From contig CM056389.1 of assembly GCA_029718625.1 (NCBI GenBank), forward strand, positions 21,051,381-21,115,380: a stretch of 64,000 nucleotides of DNA, read 5' to 3'. Source of the stretch: Synaphobranchus kaupii. Taxonomy: Eukaryota; Chordata; Actinopteri; Anguilliformes; Synaphobranchidae. The position numbers were made by a program, and so were the translations under genes. Positions 12,178 to 25,194 of the stretch are shown one piece after another (within the stretch, counting starts at the first letter, position 1; every line of letters begins with the position of its first letter). Below the pieces are notes generated by a model. That model searched no databases, had not been told where the DNA came from, and worked only from the letters and a program-made list of their open reading frames with translations.

Positions 12178-12665
12178 CTCTGGTTGCCTTTCTCATAGAG
12201 CCTATCAGAATGCGAACGGAGATACTCGCAAACAGAGCGTGAAGCCCTAGCATTAGTATGGGCATGAGAGAGACTTCACCCTTACGTATATGGCATGAAG
12301 TTTGATTTAGTTATGGACCATAAACCACTGGAGGCACTCTACAGCCCCACGCTCCAAGCCATGCGCGCGCTGGAGGGTGCTGAGACTCCAGCCGTATGAT
12401 TTCACGGTGGTCCACATTCCAGGGAAGCAGAACATCGGTTGACCCGCTGTCACGTCTGCTAGGAAAGACAGCGATGGAGGAATCACATGAACACAAGTCA
12501 GATGAATATGTGAGATTAGTGGCAGTGAATGCAACGCCAAATGCACTTACAACAAGGGAGGTGGAAGAAGCCTCAGCTGGAGATGAGGAGCTGAGAGAGG
12601 TGAGGAAGGCTATCGAGGGTGGGCGTTTTGACAAATGCAAGGCATACGCACTACTAGCAAATTAA
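12178..12665 (+). pseudogene. Gypsy RNase H remnant
   Basis: From about 12196 one frame reads SECERRYSQTEREALALVWA, typical of the Ty3/gypsy RNase H domain. After shifts it continues with FDLVMDHKPLEALYS and, from about 12390, PYDFTVVHIPGKQN followed by DPLSRL. At least two frameshifts and a stop (at 12663) separate it from the integrase part. It is non-functional. Confidence 0.75.
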
Positions 12666-12704
12666 CTCTGTGCGATTGGATACTTAGTTCTCAGGGGAAT
12701 GCGC

Positions 12705-13885
12705 ATTGTATTGCCTCACTCACTTCACGCGAGGGCACTGGCGTTAGCTCATGAGGGACACTTAGGTATAGTAGGCACGAAACAACACCTCAGGAGCAAA
12801 GTGTGATGGCCTGGAATTGACAAGGCTGCAGAAAAACACTGCAAGTCATGTCATGGTTGCCAGATTGTAGCCCGGCCGGACGTGCCGGAGCCACTGAGAC
12901 TAACGACACTACCTGATGGGACATGGCAGGATGTAGCTACAGACTTATTGGGTCCTTTACCCACTGGACATTCAATACTCATAGTTGTAGACTATTATAG
13001 TCGGTATTATGAATATGACATCCTCAAGTCCACGACCGCAGAGAAGGTAATTGATAGTTTAGAGGCTATCTATAGCCGCCATGGGCTACCACTTGTCGAA
13101 CAGATTGCGGTCCACAGTTCACATCGCAGGAATTTCAACTCTTCTGAATTTCAACTCTTCTGCAAAGAAAACGGAATTCAGCATGTTAAGACAACGCCAA
13201 AACGGGCTCAGGCGAACGGTGAGGTCGAGCGGCAGAATGCCTCCCTCATGAAGCGCATTCGCATTGCGCAAGCTGAAGGACTGGACTGGAAACGTGAACT
13301 ACGCAAGTATGCCACGGTCTACAGGGCCATTGATCGCTCCGCAACAGGCAGGAGCCCAGCTGAGCTGCTGTCCGGCCGCAAAATGAGAGGAAAGCTGCCG
13401 GATCTAAACCACAGCATGGAATGACTGGGAAACGCGCGACCGCGACACTGAACAAAAAAGGAAAGGCCAAGATGTACACAGACGAGCGCCGCAGGGCAAA
13501 ACCCTCCGACATAGAGGTAGGAGACCAAGTCCTCCTAAAACAAGAAAAGGTAGATAAACTTACAGCACCTTTCAACAAAGTACCACACACATCATCAACA
13601 AGACAGGAAACTGTGATCGTCCAGTCGCCAATGGGGGCCAGGTATTCGAGGAACACCACTTGTGTAAAAAAAAAAAATTTGTCTGAAGATCCAGCTCCGC
13701 AACCACAGGTTGCCGCACACCTGCAAGTGGAAGAGAATGTTAGTTCCACAATGGAGTCCCAAAAGGTTTCCGAGCTAGAAACACATTGCAAGGAACAGGT
13801 CAAAGGTCATTCGACTACAACGGTGGTCAGACCACAAAGACAGACCAAACTCCCTGAAAGACTGAAAGACTTGACAAGTGGTTGA
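12705..13885 (+). pseudogene. Gypsy integrase remnant
   Basis: The zinc-binding part (HEGHLG, then KHCKSCHGCQ, about 12750-12865) precedes an integrase core open from 12882. The first catalytic Asp is in ATDLLGP and the Glu in QANGEVERQN. Where the second Asp is normally found (SDNGPQF-type motif), the frame reads VHSSHRRNF, so that Asp is lost. After a stop at 13422-13424, a second frame (13421-13885) gives a basic, Gln/Lys-rich C-terminal tail. A dead pol end. Confidence 0.8.
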
Positions 13886-13890
13886 CACAG

Positions 13891-15480
13891 AGACTTAAAA
13901 GACCCAGCTGGAAAGTAAAAGTTTAAGTACTTCGATGTTGGTTTATTCTAAAAGGAATAATATTGTCTAGAATTGTACAATGACTGGAAATGTATGTAAA
14001 AGAAAACAAAGTTAACTATGCTACTGCACAGTGGCGTATCGTGGGATCTCTGATCATGTAAAACGTCTGTCACCGTAGCCATGAAACTCTCAACCTGTTT
14101 ACATTAATTATCAGTCAAGCAATTGATTTACTGAATAACAAATATCAATACATACGGCAAGTTTTGTGGGCTAGCATATTTCTTTGTGTCATAAAATCGT
14201 GTAGCAAGTAGGACAGCCCTTGCGCTGGAATAAAGCATTTAAACCGAACATATTCTAAACCTGTTTCCGTTTATTTTGCTTGCTTATGTCAATCAAACAA
14301 ATTCCCTGAATAATCAAGAACAATTATGTAGCCTATAGGCTAATGATTAACAAATGACAATGACAAAGAGATAACTAACATGAGATTGTTTAATACTGGT
14401 GGCAATAATTCTGAATAATGAACTGGTTTTCTCTGAGTTGCACGTTAGCATTGTGTTTTTTCCTCATCACGTTAAAGAATGTCATTAATTTAAGACGGCA
14501 CTCGATTTAGTCAAAACAAATTAAGCATTAGAAAGCATACATTTAAAGAGGAAAACCTTAAATTGCTGGAACCAGCGTTGAGTGCAATGCATGCTTTCAA
14601 GCCAAATATGTGCTGTTCATTGATAGCATGACAGGCTATTAACGCATTTTGCGTCAGCACAAATGTGAATATAGTAAAATGCTGCACACGTTTATTTATC
14701 TATTCATCTTGGTTATTAAGAAATTCAATTGTTAACAGGCAGCCTCCTGAAAAATATTGAGAGACGAGTAGCCTAATAATCCGTTTAAAAGCAAGATTAA
14801 CTACAGAGAACCTGGTAGGCCTACATCCCACAGTATTAACGCAATTTGCTAAACAATGAAATACAAAATAGCAAACTACTACATTAACCTGTATTTATTA
14901 GCCTATACACTGTCTTTTCCATTCTGTATGTGCTTTTAATGTATAATACCGCGATAAACATTAACGTGATTATCACTGAACAGGACGTTCAATGTGAATT
15001 GTGGGTAATATTAGCTTGCCGAGTCTGCTCTTTTGCAGACTCGCTCCCTTGAGAAAAGTTGAGGATGGAGGGGCTATGTCACAAACTTCACTTGGCTTTC
15101 TAACGGATTGGACTCACACTTAAAATGGAGACTGAGGGTACATCCTGGTCTCAAAAGGGATTCCCCCAAGTGAAGTTTGCAAGTGAAGTGGAGGGTGGAA
15201 CAAAAACTGGATTGGGACGCAGCCTTGGAGTACATGAGGGAAGAGTAAAGTCATGTTCAATTGATACTCCTAGTCCGTGTGGTTTATTCCGAGAAACAAA
15301 GAACCTAGTTTATTAGTTTAGGACTCAACAGAATTGACTTCTCAATTCATTTATTTGCTCACATTGAGAAACGCTGTCTGCAGCTCTGAACCACTTTTCT
15401 ACAGTATATGCTCTGACATACGTTGGAACGGTGCGAACGAGGCAAACTTAATGGGTGGAGCAAAGCAAGTTGATTGACAG
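13891..15480. other. No gene recognised
   Basis: AT-rich DNA. The only structure I see is a short inverted pair near 15083 and 15167 (AAACTTCACTTGG against CCAAGTGAAGTTT) around a 60-codon chance frame. Confidence 0.4.
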
Positions 15481-15489
15481 ATTGTGCTC

Positions 15490-15735
15490 TGGGAAATCGG
15501 TAAATATATATGGAAATACATATGTAAATAGGGAAATTAATTGGGAAATTTACATGGAAATAAATAAATATAGAAAAAATATTTGAAAATCAATTTAAAA
15601 ATAAATGTAATAACTTTAATTAATTACACATACATTTACATTTATATATTCATTCCCAGATGTATTTATTTATTTCCAAATTATTGTATTTATTTTTATA
15701 TTTCCACATTTATTCTTTTATTTATTTATCATTGT
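15490..15735. repeat. AT-rich GGAAAT/TAAATA simple-sequence block
   Basis: The left half has runs of GGAAATAAATA and GGGAAATT; the right half has the complementary TATTTATTTATTTCC strings. The block as a whole is a loose inverted repeat that could fold back. No coding potential. Confidence 0.5.
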
Positions 15736-16353
15736 GGCACTCTCGGTGTGCCATAGTTCTCTGCCTATAGTCAATTTTCAAATGCTCACCCCATGACCTA
15801 TTTTCGGAGGGAAAATTGGTGTGCACAGGCAGCTATCTAGCTGGGTCTTACATGTAAAGCCCATAAATTACACAAACGCTAGGCTCTATGAAAAAAAAAA
15901 AAAAAAAAATCCAAAATCTTGAGGAATGGGATGATTAACGTTACCTGTCCAGCGTATCTAACCATTCAATGTCTATTCTTACATGTAAGATCTAATGTTA
16001 CAATCTATGATCGAGAGCGATATTATTTAGCCTACTTGTAGGCTATAACGTTAAACTTCTGCTAGAATCACGGAGATGGGAAAGTCCTGAATAAACGTGA
16101 TGCGATTGCAACTAGCTTGAAAAGTGAAAGTAAACTGTAAACATAACAGAATATTAGTATCATTCAGATGGTTTAGGTCTGAATAAAATATCAAGGCTCG
16201 TTTACGAACTTCATTAGGCTATTTTAGCCTACTACCACAGCTAGACTCTGCTGCCTGAAACAGTTTCTAATTCTAGCTTGTGCCGCTGGAAGAAAAACAT
16301 GTGGCTCGAGTAATTCGAAAGAATCAAATGATCGAACGGTACTCTATTAACAG

Positions 16354-16701
16354 GGCCTGTGTCCGAATCAGCGCCCTATCTACTGCGTCCTGTGTACTCG
16401 CAGCTGTGTAGCTGTGTTGTTTTTTGTTGTTATTGAAGGGAAACGTCAGCGAACCTGCGCCTCATTTTTAAAACAAAGCTGCGCAGAGTATTTATGCGAC
16501 CAAAATGTTCGTTTAGTTACTTCTTGAAAAGTATGCTCCGAATATAGCCTACTCAGCGAAAACTCGGAAGTGTAGGCTATAATACGGGGTTTAAGTATAC
16601 TAAATTTCGCTTACTTCACTAGGCTACTTTCTCGTCCTGTCTACTCAACAAGCATGGGCCTACTCAATCGCATGGAAGGTTGCCGATTCGGACACAGCCT
16701 G
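16354..16701. mobile_element. MITE with TGTGTCCGAATC terminal inverted repeats
   Basis: The left end reads GGCCTGTGTCCGAATCAG and the right end, inverted, reads AGGCTGTGTCCGAATCGG. The 348-bp interior has no coding frame. GTGTCCGAAT ends are common in fish MITEs. I could not define a target-site duplication, so the superfamily is not assigned. Confidence 0.55.
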
Positions 16702-16799
16702 GCAGTACCACAAACTTGCAACTCAGACTCCAACTCTACCGAACCGAACGGTACGAAAAGAGCTGAACTGTTCATCACTACAATAAAATAGCAGCACAG

Positions 16800-16965
16800 C
16801 TAACAGGAACGTCGACATTTTTGTCATCCCTTTTCTTTTGACAACGTCGTGGGAAAGTTTCAAATTCTCTGGAGTCTGGACCATACGTGACGTTGTGAGG
16901 ACGTTGAGTTAACGTTATTTAATAACGTCGCTTCAAGGTAATTTCCCAGCTAGCACGATACGTTC
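16800..16965. repeat. ACGTTG-type repeat fragment
   Basis: Contains GACAACGTCGTGGGAAAG, GTGACGTTGTGAGGACG and TTAACGTTATTTAATAACG, related in composition and motif spacing to the repeat at 10075-10420. Confidence 0.35.
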
Positions 16966-16969
16966 TCGC

Positions 16970-18090
16970 GACCGAGGTTTAAATTCTAACTAACTTTGTC
17001 CACAAATTTAACGGCTTTTCTCGTCTGTGCTTAGCTGACATGCTCTTTCCTGTATCGTGTGGTTCAACTTCGTTATAAGTATCTTGCCTAACATGAGCTG
17101 CTTGCGATATATTTAGGTAGCTTAATACCTATATTCATTAAATACATTATAGCTATCTTAGTTAGCTTGCTGACAAAGTTGTTTAATTGGGCTCTGCTAA
17201 CTTTGTAGCTTATTTTTCGTTATATGTAGCTAACGTTAAGTTATGCGTTGTTAGACAATGTTAGACAAATTATCCCCATATCACACAAATAATTTTAAAC
17301 CTGAAGGAAAAGACTCCAACAAATAGAAACATCTTTCTGGAAAAGGATATCGTACTTTTTAAAGCGTGCAGGTACGTTAAGCGGTAACTCAGCGATCACT
17401 TCATCATGTATTTTTGTATGACTATGAATTAGGCATTCTCTATATAGAAATCTCAACGGGGTGCTAAACATTTAGATAACGTTATTTGATTTGAAGATAT
17501 CATTTTAACAGTAGCCTATTTATACTCTCTTTTTTGTTTGGTAGCCTATGCTGTTTTTGGGTGGGTGATTCCTCAGGCTCATTTTCTTAATGTATTCACG
17601 TGTAATGTTCCTCGTAATTCTCTTGAAATTCAATTTGATTGTATTTTAGCCGAAATATTCGGAAGCCTCCCGATTAACAATTCATAGGTTTCTATCACAA
17701 TGACAGTATAAACACGGCGCCATCTTTAGGACCTATTTCGTGGTGCAGCGGTCCCTCAAGGCAGTGTTCACGCTCAGTCAGCGGGTGGGGGATAAATGGC
17801 TAATGTTGGCCACAAAGAAGTCGCGCACTGCTGATAAAAAAACGTTACTTTGACAAAGTAAGTTAGCTATTCTAGTCCAGACTGTGATTCATACTTGCTG
17901 CCTAAGCTGCTGGCCCCACCTGATCCTGTGAAAACCTACCAAAATTAGCTTTTGGTTACCTGATCCATTTTCAGCCATTGTACATCAGTTTCATATGCTG
18001 TCTGTACCCTAAACACAGTTTTAAAACAAACGCATTGTTATATGCTATCTTTACTCTACATAGTTGTTAATTAGGTAGTCATTTCTTTGA
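16970..18090. other. No gene recognised
   Basis: Intergenic DNA with frequent TAACGTTA/GCTAGC-type words and no coding frame, RNA gene or bounded element that I can support. Confidence 0.4.
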
Positions 18091-18098
18091 GCAGTGTT

Positions 18099-19348
18099 CA
18101 GTGACGGCGCCAGGAACTTTTCTCTCCCTGGGCTAAGGGTGGGCTAGGTCAATACATGGGGGTGCTAAGGTTAGCTGTGTTTCCCCCAGGATGGCTTTTG
18201 TGTGTGCGCCGGGGGGGCCTGCACAAGTGGCAGAGCATCCATACAAAAGTCAGAATTGTATAATTCTGTAAATTGAAATAGCAGTAAATGTCATTTGGCT
18301 TCATCAATAGGAGTACTTAAAAATATCAGACATCAAAGAAAATAATACACCGGAAAATAATGAAAAAGGATGTGAGAAGAGAGGATACATTATCAGTGTA
18401 ACGTTATGTCAAAAAAGATGGCTAAAATGTCGTTGTTTAACCGCTGCTCTGTGATTGGGACATTTAGGAGTTCCATTATCTAACGAAGATCGCAAACTTT
18501 ACTTATGAGTTAGTTACGCTCCTTGGCGTGTTTCATAAACTGCACCGTAACGTTTGCGTTGGTTTCTGTATTATCAGAACAGCTTCCACTGTCACCATCC
18601 TCCCCCATTTAATTTAGGCTTAGATTATACATTTAGCTACATGGAATTAATATGAGATCTTTAACGTTACCTGACCATTTTTTGGAGGCAAGCTCTTCTT
18701 ATTAGCTGAAGTCGAGATGACGAAGATTGAAAATGATCATTTAGCTAATTTAGGTTAGTTATTCGCTTTCCAAATATACTCATCTGTGCATGGCCAAGCA
18801 GCCGATGTTGTGAGATTAGTCTACCGCCAATCAAAACACTGTAGTTTACACTTGGGAGTTGCTACCTAGGGAGGTCCACACACTCCACAAATCTGTTGAG
18901 TAGTTGATCATTTCCGAAGACGGATCACATGGAAAGCTTACGCGAACACATTTTCTATTGATTTTTAAAATGATAGTAAATTAGTTTTCAAACAATGACG
19001 TTTCCATTTAATATTTTTTAACGTGGTGATGGCGAACTCTGTAGGCCTGATGTATTGTAGGCTATGGGAAAACTGGTTTGCTAACGTTAGAAATCAGTTT
19101 ACGTTATTGTGTCATTTGCGTGAGCTCCACACACCCCCACATCCGTAGCCTACGTCAGAGCATCTAACATACGCTGCGTAGCCAGGGTGAATATCAGAAA
19201 GGGATTAGAATTGTTGATTTACTTTTATATATATTTTTTATTATAATTATAAAAATGTTATTAAAATGCCTGGGGGGGCTAAACTGGGGCTAAGCAAATT
19301 TGTGACGGGGCTATAGCCCACCCTTGCCCCGGTGTAGCGCCGTCCATG
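18099..19348. mobile_element. Non-autonomous hAT-like element, 1250 bp
   Basis: Termini are CAGTGACGGCGCC at the left and, inverted, CATGGACGGCGC at the right. The subterminal left sequence GGGCTAAGGGTGGGCTA is mirrored at the right by TAGCCCACCCTTGCCC. The exact 8-bp sequence GCAGTGTT flanks both ends (18091-18098, 19349-19356), the size expected of hAT transposition. No transposase is encoded. Part of the interior (about 18217-18960) recurs inside both copies of the 25-52 kb segmental duplication. Confidence 0.8.
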
Positions 19349-19982
19349 GCAGTGTTATAAAATCTTTGTTGCATGAGGCCATAGATCTTGATCCCCAGGA
19401 TCGATGCTTGCAGAGGTATTTAACATTTTGTCTTTCTTCTAACAAGTACTAAAGAAAAAGCAGAAAGAGGTGGCATAGAGAAAAAGCTTGATGGAAAATA
19501 TGAAAGAAAATAAAAAGTGAATCAAAAAAGAAAGAGCAAGACAAAGCTCTTAAAGTGTGGATGATGACGATGAGGCTGTACTTCCTCTAAAACTTCACAG
19601 AAGGATTCAGGAGAAATACATTGAACTTAAAAAATCTGGGAGACATGAATATTGTTTGATGAAAAACATTGAACCATTTTGAAATGGAATTAAAATACAA
19701 AGGTCATTATATGTAATTTAATACAAAAAAGTGGATTTCGACACACCGTCTCTCTTTGTGTCAAAAGAGCTTTTTCATTTTCATACTACCTTAGAAATAA
19801 TTTCCTGCATTCTGGGGAATTAAAAACACAAAAAAGCCTTCGGACAATTAGGGTTAATCCTCTGGGGTCCAGCGACATGGAATCGGTGCTCATACCTTTT
19901 TTGTTTAATAACTTCGCTCTCGTTTCGCGTAGGAACTTACCGTAAATGGCTGCGGCACCGTGCATCCTGCGTTTGAGTCTTA

Positions 19983-20882
19983 CCCTGGTTTCACGTAGGC
20001 CGCGCAAGTGCGCGGCAAGTGCCGTTGATATCAATGGAGAGTCGTTTGCCGCTTTGCGCTCTTGGTAAGCGGTGAGCGCAGCACATCTCCACTGCCTGCC
20101 GCTGCGCTCCAAGTTCAACCAAATTCAACTTTGACCCCTCCAGTCGCTGACCTTTCAAAGCGCAGCCAATAGCTAGAGAGTGGGCGGTACTGAACGGACC
20201 AACTTCGCGAACCCAAAATGGAGGAAAAATGAATTATGTGCGTGACCGAATTCCCCGAGTTGTACAAATCGAACTTGCGGGACTACCGTAATTTAAATAA
20301 AAACATTTCCGCATGGTGAAACATAAGTTTTCAATTGGGGCTACCAGGTTTCTAACAAATAAGCACGACTACATTGATATCTACCAGATTATTACCAGGC
20401 TGCGCTAGCTCGCTACGTTAACTATCGATAGCCAGGATGGCATTCTATATTACGGTCAGCAGATAAGTGTTTTTTGTTTGTTTAGAACGGTATACATTTC
20501 ACGTTCGAAAGCAATTAGAAAAAGTGGAGAAGAGCAGAGACCCTGAAAACGAGTGACCAGCTCTCTCCCTGTCCTGGTTCAATGTGGATCACGTTAATGT
20601 TGGGGGCAATACTGAATGAAATTAAATCACATGTAAATAATAACCGGATTTTGTGCTTCTCCGATGGAGAAGAAGAACAAGGGCGAGGGCCTTTTGTTGC
20701 TCCAAACTCACGTACATGGTAACAAAGATACTTGTAAAATGACTGGTATAAAATCGCTTTTAAAATACCCGTCCCGGATACGGATATGTATTGTTTTTGC
20801 CGCTTCGCTCTTTGCTTGCGCTGACCATAGCGGCAAGCTGAGTGCAAGATGCCGCTCATGCGTGCCCTATGTGAAAGTTAGG
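19983..20882. mobile_element. PIF/Harbinger-like non-autonomous element, 900 bp
   Basis: The ends are imperfect inverted repeats: CCCTGGTTTCACGTAGGCCG at the left and, inverted, CCTAACTTTCACATAGGGCA at the right. The 3-bp TTA lies on both sides (19980-19982, 20883-20885), as for PIF/Harbinger. The subterminal regions are rich in GCCGCTT/GCGGCAAG words. Frames inside show no transposase motif. Confidence 0.65.
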
Positions 20883-21094
20883 TTATGTTGTAAAACAGTA
20901 ATGAATATTCATGACAAATTAGCATAATCAGAAAAAAAAAAAATCTATTTTTACCTAAATGGTTCTATTTTTACTATATGCCACTAGTCTCCGTGTATAT
21001 ATGCCAAAACCTAGTCCCCATGTTATATTTTAAAGGTAAATGTTCAGTTTGTATTCCATACTGTTCCAGCATAATTTACAGCTAAATCTAGTCC

Positions 21095-21400
21095 CACCCC
21101 CCAATTCCCATAGAGATCAATTCAAATGCAGAGACGTTATAGTATCACTTGTAAGAGTACCAGAAAATAAGATATCAAGAGTCTTTTGATGTTGTTGGGT
21201 CACAGACATCAGGACGTCATGGCATGAAAAGGATATGCGACCAAATATTAAAAATGATTACTTTATTCTATATATAAATGCAGGGGTGCCAATAATTGTG
21301 GCACACATGGTTTTGTTAAAAATAATTATTTCATGATGAGTAATTTTTTTTTCTCATAATAAATTTACTTCAATATGGTTTTCTCACCATAGTGCCTTGT
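21095..21400. repeat. Tc1-derived relic related to 10635-10990
   Basis: Shares the CCAATTCCCA...GATATCAAGAG...GATGTTGTTGGGTC block with the earlier relic. It then carries GGGGTGCCAATAATTGTGG and ATAATTATTTCATGATGAG, which resemble the end sequence of a common fish Tc1 group. No transposase remains. Confidence 0.5.
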
Positions 21401-23520
21401 GTTTGTTGAAGGACACTTCACTTTTAGTTTATAACTCCTGTAAAGAAAATACTTATCTGCTGTTGGATCTGTTTTTTGGAATAAAGAGATCATTGTTATT
21501 TATCCTTTTAACACCGGAGTTCTGTGGAAGTTTAATACGCAATCTCACCGCACACAAGTAGCGTAGGCTACCGCCACAGCTCAAGCTAATTATACGGTCA
21601 GCCCCCACATAGATGTCAGACTATTAAAAGATATATTGACTTTAAATTCAGGACTGAGCGTGAGACGCACACAAACGATCCAGATCACTTCCTATTTCGC
21701 ACACATTTATTTAAATATTTCTCTATCCGCATGTCCAACTCTATAAACTTCACCCCTAGTGGTTGAGACGTATCCGTCTCAATTACAGTATTCATGTTCG
21801 TCTGAAATTATAAACTGCAGCTTTAAGAAAACCCCGTAAATTTTGACGCAGTATTTTTTAAAAGGGTAGCCTCTTGCGAAAACCTCAGCTTCTCCAGTTA
21901 CACTGCAGTGCAATAAATTAGGAGGGTGCTATTAATAGCCCAAAGCACTTCGACCCTCCTCTGGCTACAGCCAGTCTGTAAAATGAATAAAATGCACTGT
22001 TTATACACACTAAGAAAATCAGGTTCACGTATAGAAACAATAATATATTTTTTAAACGTTGTACAAATGAGCATTCGCTGTTTTCCCTTGCTTACTGTAC
22101 TATATACAGTACCTGATGCACTTTCGGTTTAGAAGACACCTCATTTTCTTCTCCAAAATCTCTCGTATAAATATGTTTAAGAAACCAAGTACTTACCAGT
22201 ATATTCAGCTACAGCTGTTTTCTCATGAACCCTGAAGAGTTTATCTTGTTATATTTCGCCAAAGTACAGTCCCGTACAGTCAACATTTCCACAGCGACCA
22301 CCCGTCGCACTTAGGGCTGAAATACATTGCTGTTCTTCTGTAAATACACACGCGCTTTTGTATGTTCTTTTTTAAATGTATTTAAATACATTAGGTGGCG
22401 TATGTTATGGTTATTATATATATACTGTATGTGACTATTCTGAAATAAATGTATTCTGTAGCAAATTTCTGAATGATACAGCTTCTTCTTCAGTTCGAAC
22501 TTAAAACCATGGATGTGCAGGGTATATTTTTTTAGATATTGACATTTAAATAAAACTAGTAGAAACCAGGTGGAAATTGCCTCTGAAGGGCCAAAGTAAA
22601 TAGAGTTAATTGATAAGACTAGCTTCTCAACGGTAGAATAATTCCATCGTTCTAAACGAACATGAGACCATTATGTTCAGCATCAGAACACCAACGTGCA
22701 CCAGCAGGCAGCATATAGGCACACCGACATTCAAATGTTGGCTAGACTGTAATAACGTAATCTCTCTTGACAGATTTTCACATAAATGTGAACATCTACC
22801 GGCGCACATGTAAAAGCAGTTGTTACCTAAATTAAAGCAGAGACGAGAACTTCCTGTCGGAACATCCGACAAAAACGATGTGCACCATCAACGCCAGGAC
22901 CAGAAACGAGCTAGGAGAACATTCTCTTCAAATGATAGTGGATCAACTGAGGTGAGCTGTCAAATTCTATTAAGTTAACTAACGTTAGCTATAACGTTGC
23001 CACAAAGTTTTCTGTTGCTTGTGGGTATTTGGATATAATAACTTGTAGGGCTGAGCCGAATGCTTCGTTCGTTGGATTGGGATTTGGATCCTAAATTCAG
23101 ATTTGAATAGTTCGTTTTTTTTCCTCAAAAAAAAAAACAACAAAAAAAAAACTAAACATTTTTTCCCCCTCAAAACAGAAGAAAATGGACGGTTTACTGG
23201 ATGTTTGTCAACATATAAGTGTTTATTCTATACTGATTGAGCTTTGAATCACCTGGACGTTTGTCGAACATACAAGGGAAGCGCTGTCTGCTAGCGTGGT
23301 TCAGCCTTCCACGTGACTTGTCTCCACATTCGCTCATAGATTGTATAAAAATAGCATTCGCTACACTGTTGCCCAAAGCCTGAGGTGAAGTTACAAGATG
23401 TCAAATGCCAAATATGCCAGCAGAAATTGGCATACCATGGTGGAACTACGAATTTGACAAACCATTTGAAAAATGTAAGTAGCCCAATTTATATATAATA
23501 ATAATAAAATAATAAATAAT
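21401..23520. other. No gene recognised
   Basis: Intergenic DNA. A poly(A)-rich interruption lies near 23130-23155. No supported gene, RNA or bounded element. Confidence 0.4.
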
Positions 23521-23521
23521 A

Positions 23522-24056
23522 ATACCTTGCATTTATATAGCGCCTTTCTCGATACTCAAAGCGCTTACAGTGATGAGGGGGAAACTCGCCTCTACCACCA
23601 CCAATGTGTAGCACCCACCTGGGTGATGCAGCGGCAGCCATTTTGCGCCAGAATGCTCACCACACATCAGCTGAGGTGGAGAGGGAGAGAATGATTATTA
23701 GCCAGTTAAACTGGGGGATGATTTGGTGGCAGATTGAAAGAGCCAGGTTGGGAATTTAGCCAGGACACCGGGGAAACCCCTACTCTTTGCGATAAGTGTC
23801 ATGGGTTCTTTAATGACCACAGTGAGTCAGGACCTCAGTTTAACATCTCATCCGAAAGACGGCATCTCCCACAGCACTGGGGCATTGGGATTTATTTGAC
23901 CAGAGGGAAGATTGCCCCCTACTGGTCCACCAACACCACTTCCAGCAGCAACTTAGTTTTCCCAGGAGGTCTCCCATCCAAGTACTAACCAAGCCCACAC
24001 CTGCTTAGCTTCAGCAATTCAGCAGGAGCAGAGTGCATGGTGGTATGGCTGCTGGC
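23522..24056 (-). mobile_element. SINE3-type retroposon with 5S rRNA-derived head
   Basis: Read on the minus strand, the first 100 bases match 5S rRNA: CATACCACC near the start, then AAGCTAAGCAGG, then GGTTAGTACTTGGATGGGAGACC, which carries the internal RNA polymerase III promoter boxes. A body of about 400 bases follows, ending in GCGCTATATAAATGCAAGGT, the LINE-like tail used for retrotransposition by a CR1-like partner. This is the architecture of SINE3 described in zebrafish. It looks close to full length. Confidence 0.85.
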
Positions 24057-24059
24057 AAA

Positions 24060-24931
24060 TCTTATATCTTCGTCAGAGTAATAGCCTAGCAACATTAGCA
24101 TTAGCTAGCCGATCTGACTAGGCTACATTTCATGATATAGCTTAGGCTAGCATAGCATGACAACCTATTACGTTTTGGAAAGAAAACAATATAGCCTACA
24201 CTCGGCTTTATATAGCCTACACTCGGGAATAGCCTACACTCTACTTTTTTTCCCCATACCATACGCAGTATTTAGGCTACGTGAAGCCTGAGTGTTTATA
24301 GGCCTGTACATAACTGTGAAGACTGCGGCTTATATTTATCTTTTTAATTTATTTAGGCCTATGTTTCATGTCCTGAACTTCTGTTCCATTTCAATTTAAT
24401 ACTTTGTTGTTTCAATAAAAAAAAAACTTTTGTTTATTTCTTCATGCGCATATTACTGAAATAGATGTGAGCGCCCCCTCTACTGGACGTATTGTAACAT
24501 TGTTTTCAAAGACTCAAAAAAAAATATATTTTTGGAGTCATTACAGCATCAATTCCTAAAATCAAGATTAATTTAGTGACCAGAAATGACCAGTAATGAT
24601 TAGCTCATTATGAAATTGCACTATCACAGGTGACATCCCAGACATCTCTGTGGACTGCACCAAGCTTTGTGGGGATATTTTAACAAAAACACTTGTCCAG
24701 TTAATATCAACATTCAAACAAAGCTGTTGCAGTGGTTTGAAACTTAGTATGTATTTATGAAATAATCCTGTTCAAAAGTGTGTCTGTAATCTCCATTGCA
24801 TTCTCGTTCGAAGAGTTGCCTATCGGACTAGAAAGAAACACAACAAAACTTCCGGAAGGGAAGACTCTTTCTGCTGTTATGGTAGCTGGTACTTCCAAGC
24901 CCTGAGATTCACTGTACTCTCCCAGAGACGA
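24060..24931. other. No gene recognised
   Basis: AT-rich spacer between the SINE3 and the start of the segmental duplication, with TATAGCCTACACTCGG repeated two to three times near 24190-24240. No gene seen. Confidence 0.4.
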
Positions 24932-25194
24932 AATCGTGATTTAGCCGATGGGTTCCAAGATTGGTAATAACGCTACCTAGCGAATCGAATGATTGAACTG
25001 GCTAGCATGGTAATTAAATGTTGTTGATTTTAGCAAGGTTGTTTTTGCCTGTAGACTGTAATGGTAGCCTATATTAATAAATTGACAATCGTTGACCAGG
25101 TCACATCATTTGCTAAGATTAGCTACCCATTAGGGATGGGAATCGTTAGATTTTATTGATATTGATGCCATATGTGATGCTGTAATGGCAACAT

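Larger units (their letters stand above)
11225..13890 (+). mobile_element. Ty3/gypsy-type retrotransposon pol relic
   Basis: Plus-strand remains of pol run in the order RNase H, H2C2 zinc region, integrase core and C-terminal tail. It is split by an LTR-like insertion at 11386-12177 and broken by several frameshifts and stops. No own LTRs were identified, and RT upstream of the RNase H is not recognisable. Confidence 0.75.

Noticed and set aside
20515..20927. Open frames of 87 and 114 codons on opposite strands
   Set aside because: They lie within the interior and right end of the Harbinger-like element and carry no domain.
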